A DNA stretch of 64,000 nucleotides from CAYUJH01 sp964394585. GTDB taxonomy: Bacteria > Bacteroidota > Bacteroidia > Cytophagales > Flammeovirgaceae. Position 1 is the stretch's first letter. Each line of letters starts with the position of its first letter. The position numbers and the translations under genes were made by a program. The DNA lies in the NCBI GenBank assembly GCA_964394585.1, contig CAYMYI010000004.1:1-64000 (forward strand), written 5' to 3'. Shown here piece by piece: positions 63,599 through 64,000 of the stretch. The notes below the pieces were generated by a model. It did no database searches. It was not told where the DNA came from and worked only from the letters and a program-made list of their open reading frames with translations.

Positions 63599-64000
63599 CT
63601 ATTCAATTAATAGCGGGGTATTGCTTTCAAAGTCGTAGAGTGTAAGTCGGCGGATTTGGTAATAGGCATTCCAAAACTCGCGTAAGGCTTGTAGGTATTG
63701 CTGCTTTTTTTGGTCTTTTTCTTGCAAAGCCAGGTTCAAATCTGTAATACTAATTTTAGCAACCAGGTATCTGTTTTGAGCAATATCGTATCGTTTTTGC
63801 CCTAGTTCATCAGCTTTTTTTGCAGTGCGCACTTGCTCGCGAAGGATGTCGAACTGCTTGATAAGTGTAAGAATCTCTTGTCGGAAATTAATTTCTTCTT
63901 GGGTAACGGTGTTGTTTACCAGTTCACGGTTTGCCTCTGCTGTTCGGCGGATGGCTTTTTGCCTACCCCAATCTAAAATAGGAACTTCTAGTCCTAGCCG
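63599..64000 (-). CDS. TolC-family outer-membrane efflux protein (partial, N-terminal part missing)
   Basis: The reading is open to the end of the window, and the gene begins beyond it. The visible 133 residues start RLGLEVPILDWGRQKA, which is the VPxxDWGRxx motif typical of TolC-family proteins near their second half. Long coiled-coil helices follow (QDILREQVRTAKKADELGQKR-like segment) and the C-terminus ends FESNTPLLIE. TolC forms the outer-membrane channel of efflux pumps. An inner GTG at 63832 is not the start. Confidence 0.88.
   Translation of the reverse strand, partial: RLGLEVPILDWGRQKAIRRTAEANRELVNNTVTQEEINFRQEILTLIKQFDILREQVRTAKKADELGQKRYDIAQNRYLVAKISITDLNLALQEKDQKKQQYLQALREFWNAYYQIRRLTLYDFESNTPLLIE

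Noticed and set aside
1..64000. CRISPR array, tRNA, rRNA or phage/defence genes
   Set aside because: I looked for repeat-spacer patterns, tRNA T-loops, transposase or restriction motifs and saw none; the window is housekeeping and envelope genes.

Overview
The window looks like an ordinary chromosomal stretch of a Bacteroidota bacterium, probably of the Cytophagales. The evidence is a secreted protein with a type IX secretion (Por) sorting tail, a TonB receptor with a carboxypeptidase-like N-terminal domain, lineage-typical families (GWxTD, DUF2911, DUF2452, DUF4920), and several promoter-like sites of the form TTG-N18-22-TAnnTTTG. I saw no rRNA, tRNA, CRISPR array, transposase, integrase or phage gene. 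A 10-N scaffold gap at 19521-19530 and two apparent frameshifts suggest draft-quality sequence.

Layout. 0-13 kb: pyrF with an alkaline-phosphatase-like gene, a sorted extracellular beta-propeller protein, a broken NmrA-like reductase divergent from its likely HxlR regulator, a serine hydrolase, hemW, a CorA-like transporter, Hsp20, a CbpA-type DnaJ and a quinone reductase. 13-25 kb: PIG-L deacetylase, DUF2911, DUF2452, an LptF/LptG-type permease, a TonB receptor across the gap, a lipoprotein, a two-copy SiaC-like protein, a bicupin and a zinc-ribbon membrane protein. 25-35 kb: TPR lipoprotein, FtsB/DivIC-like protein, PPK2 kinase, PspB-like protein, TRIC/UPF0126 channel, a MarR-flavin reductase pair, a large TonB receptor with an SGNH lipoprotein, and an M48 protease lipoprotein.

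35-50 kb: a metallophosphoesterase, a GWxTD protein, pgi, a sodium/solute symporter, methylmalonyl-CoA epimerase, a HAD phosphatase, an NmrA reductase, an alpha-amylase lipoprotein, DUF4920, gltA and topA. 50-64 kb: a TPR protein ending in a DHp-like helix pair with no ATPase domain, OsmC, lipA, a cytochrome b5-like protein, a ClpP-like lipoprotein, a frameshifted alpha-2-macroglobulin, a PiT-like membrane protein, accA, a TPR protein and the end of a TolC-family gene.

The genes cover central metabolism (gltA, pgi, accA, lipA, mce, pyrF), envelope biogenesis and nutrient uptake, and protein quality control. No clear multi-gene novel system was found. The best second-look items are the tandem SiaC-like protein, the zinc-ribbon protein with a Toprim-like tail, the divergent PiT-like protein, the TonB receptor-SGNH pair, the palindrome in the gltA-topA gap, and the three damaged or mis-joined loci.
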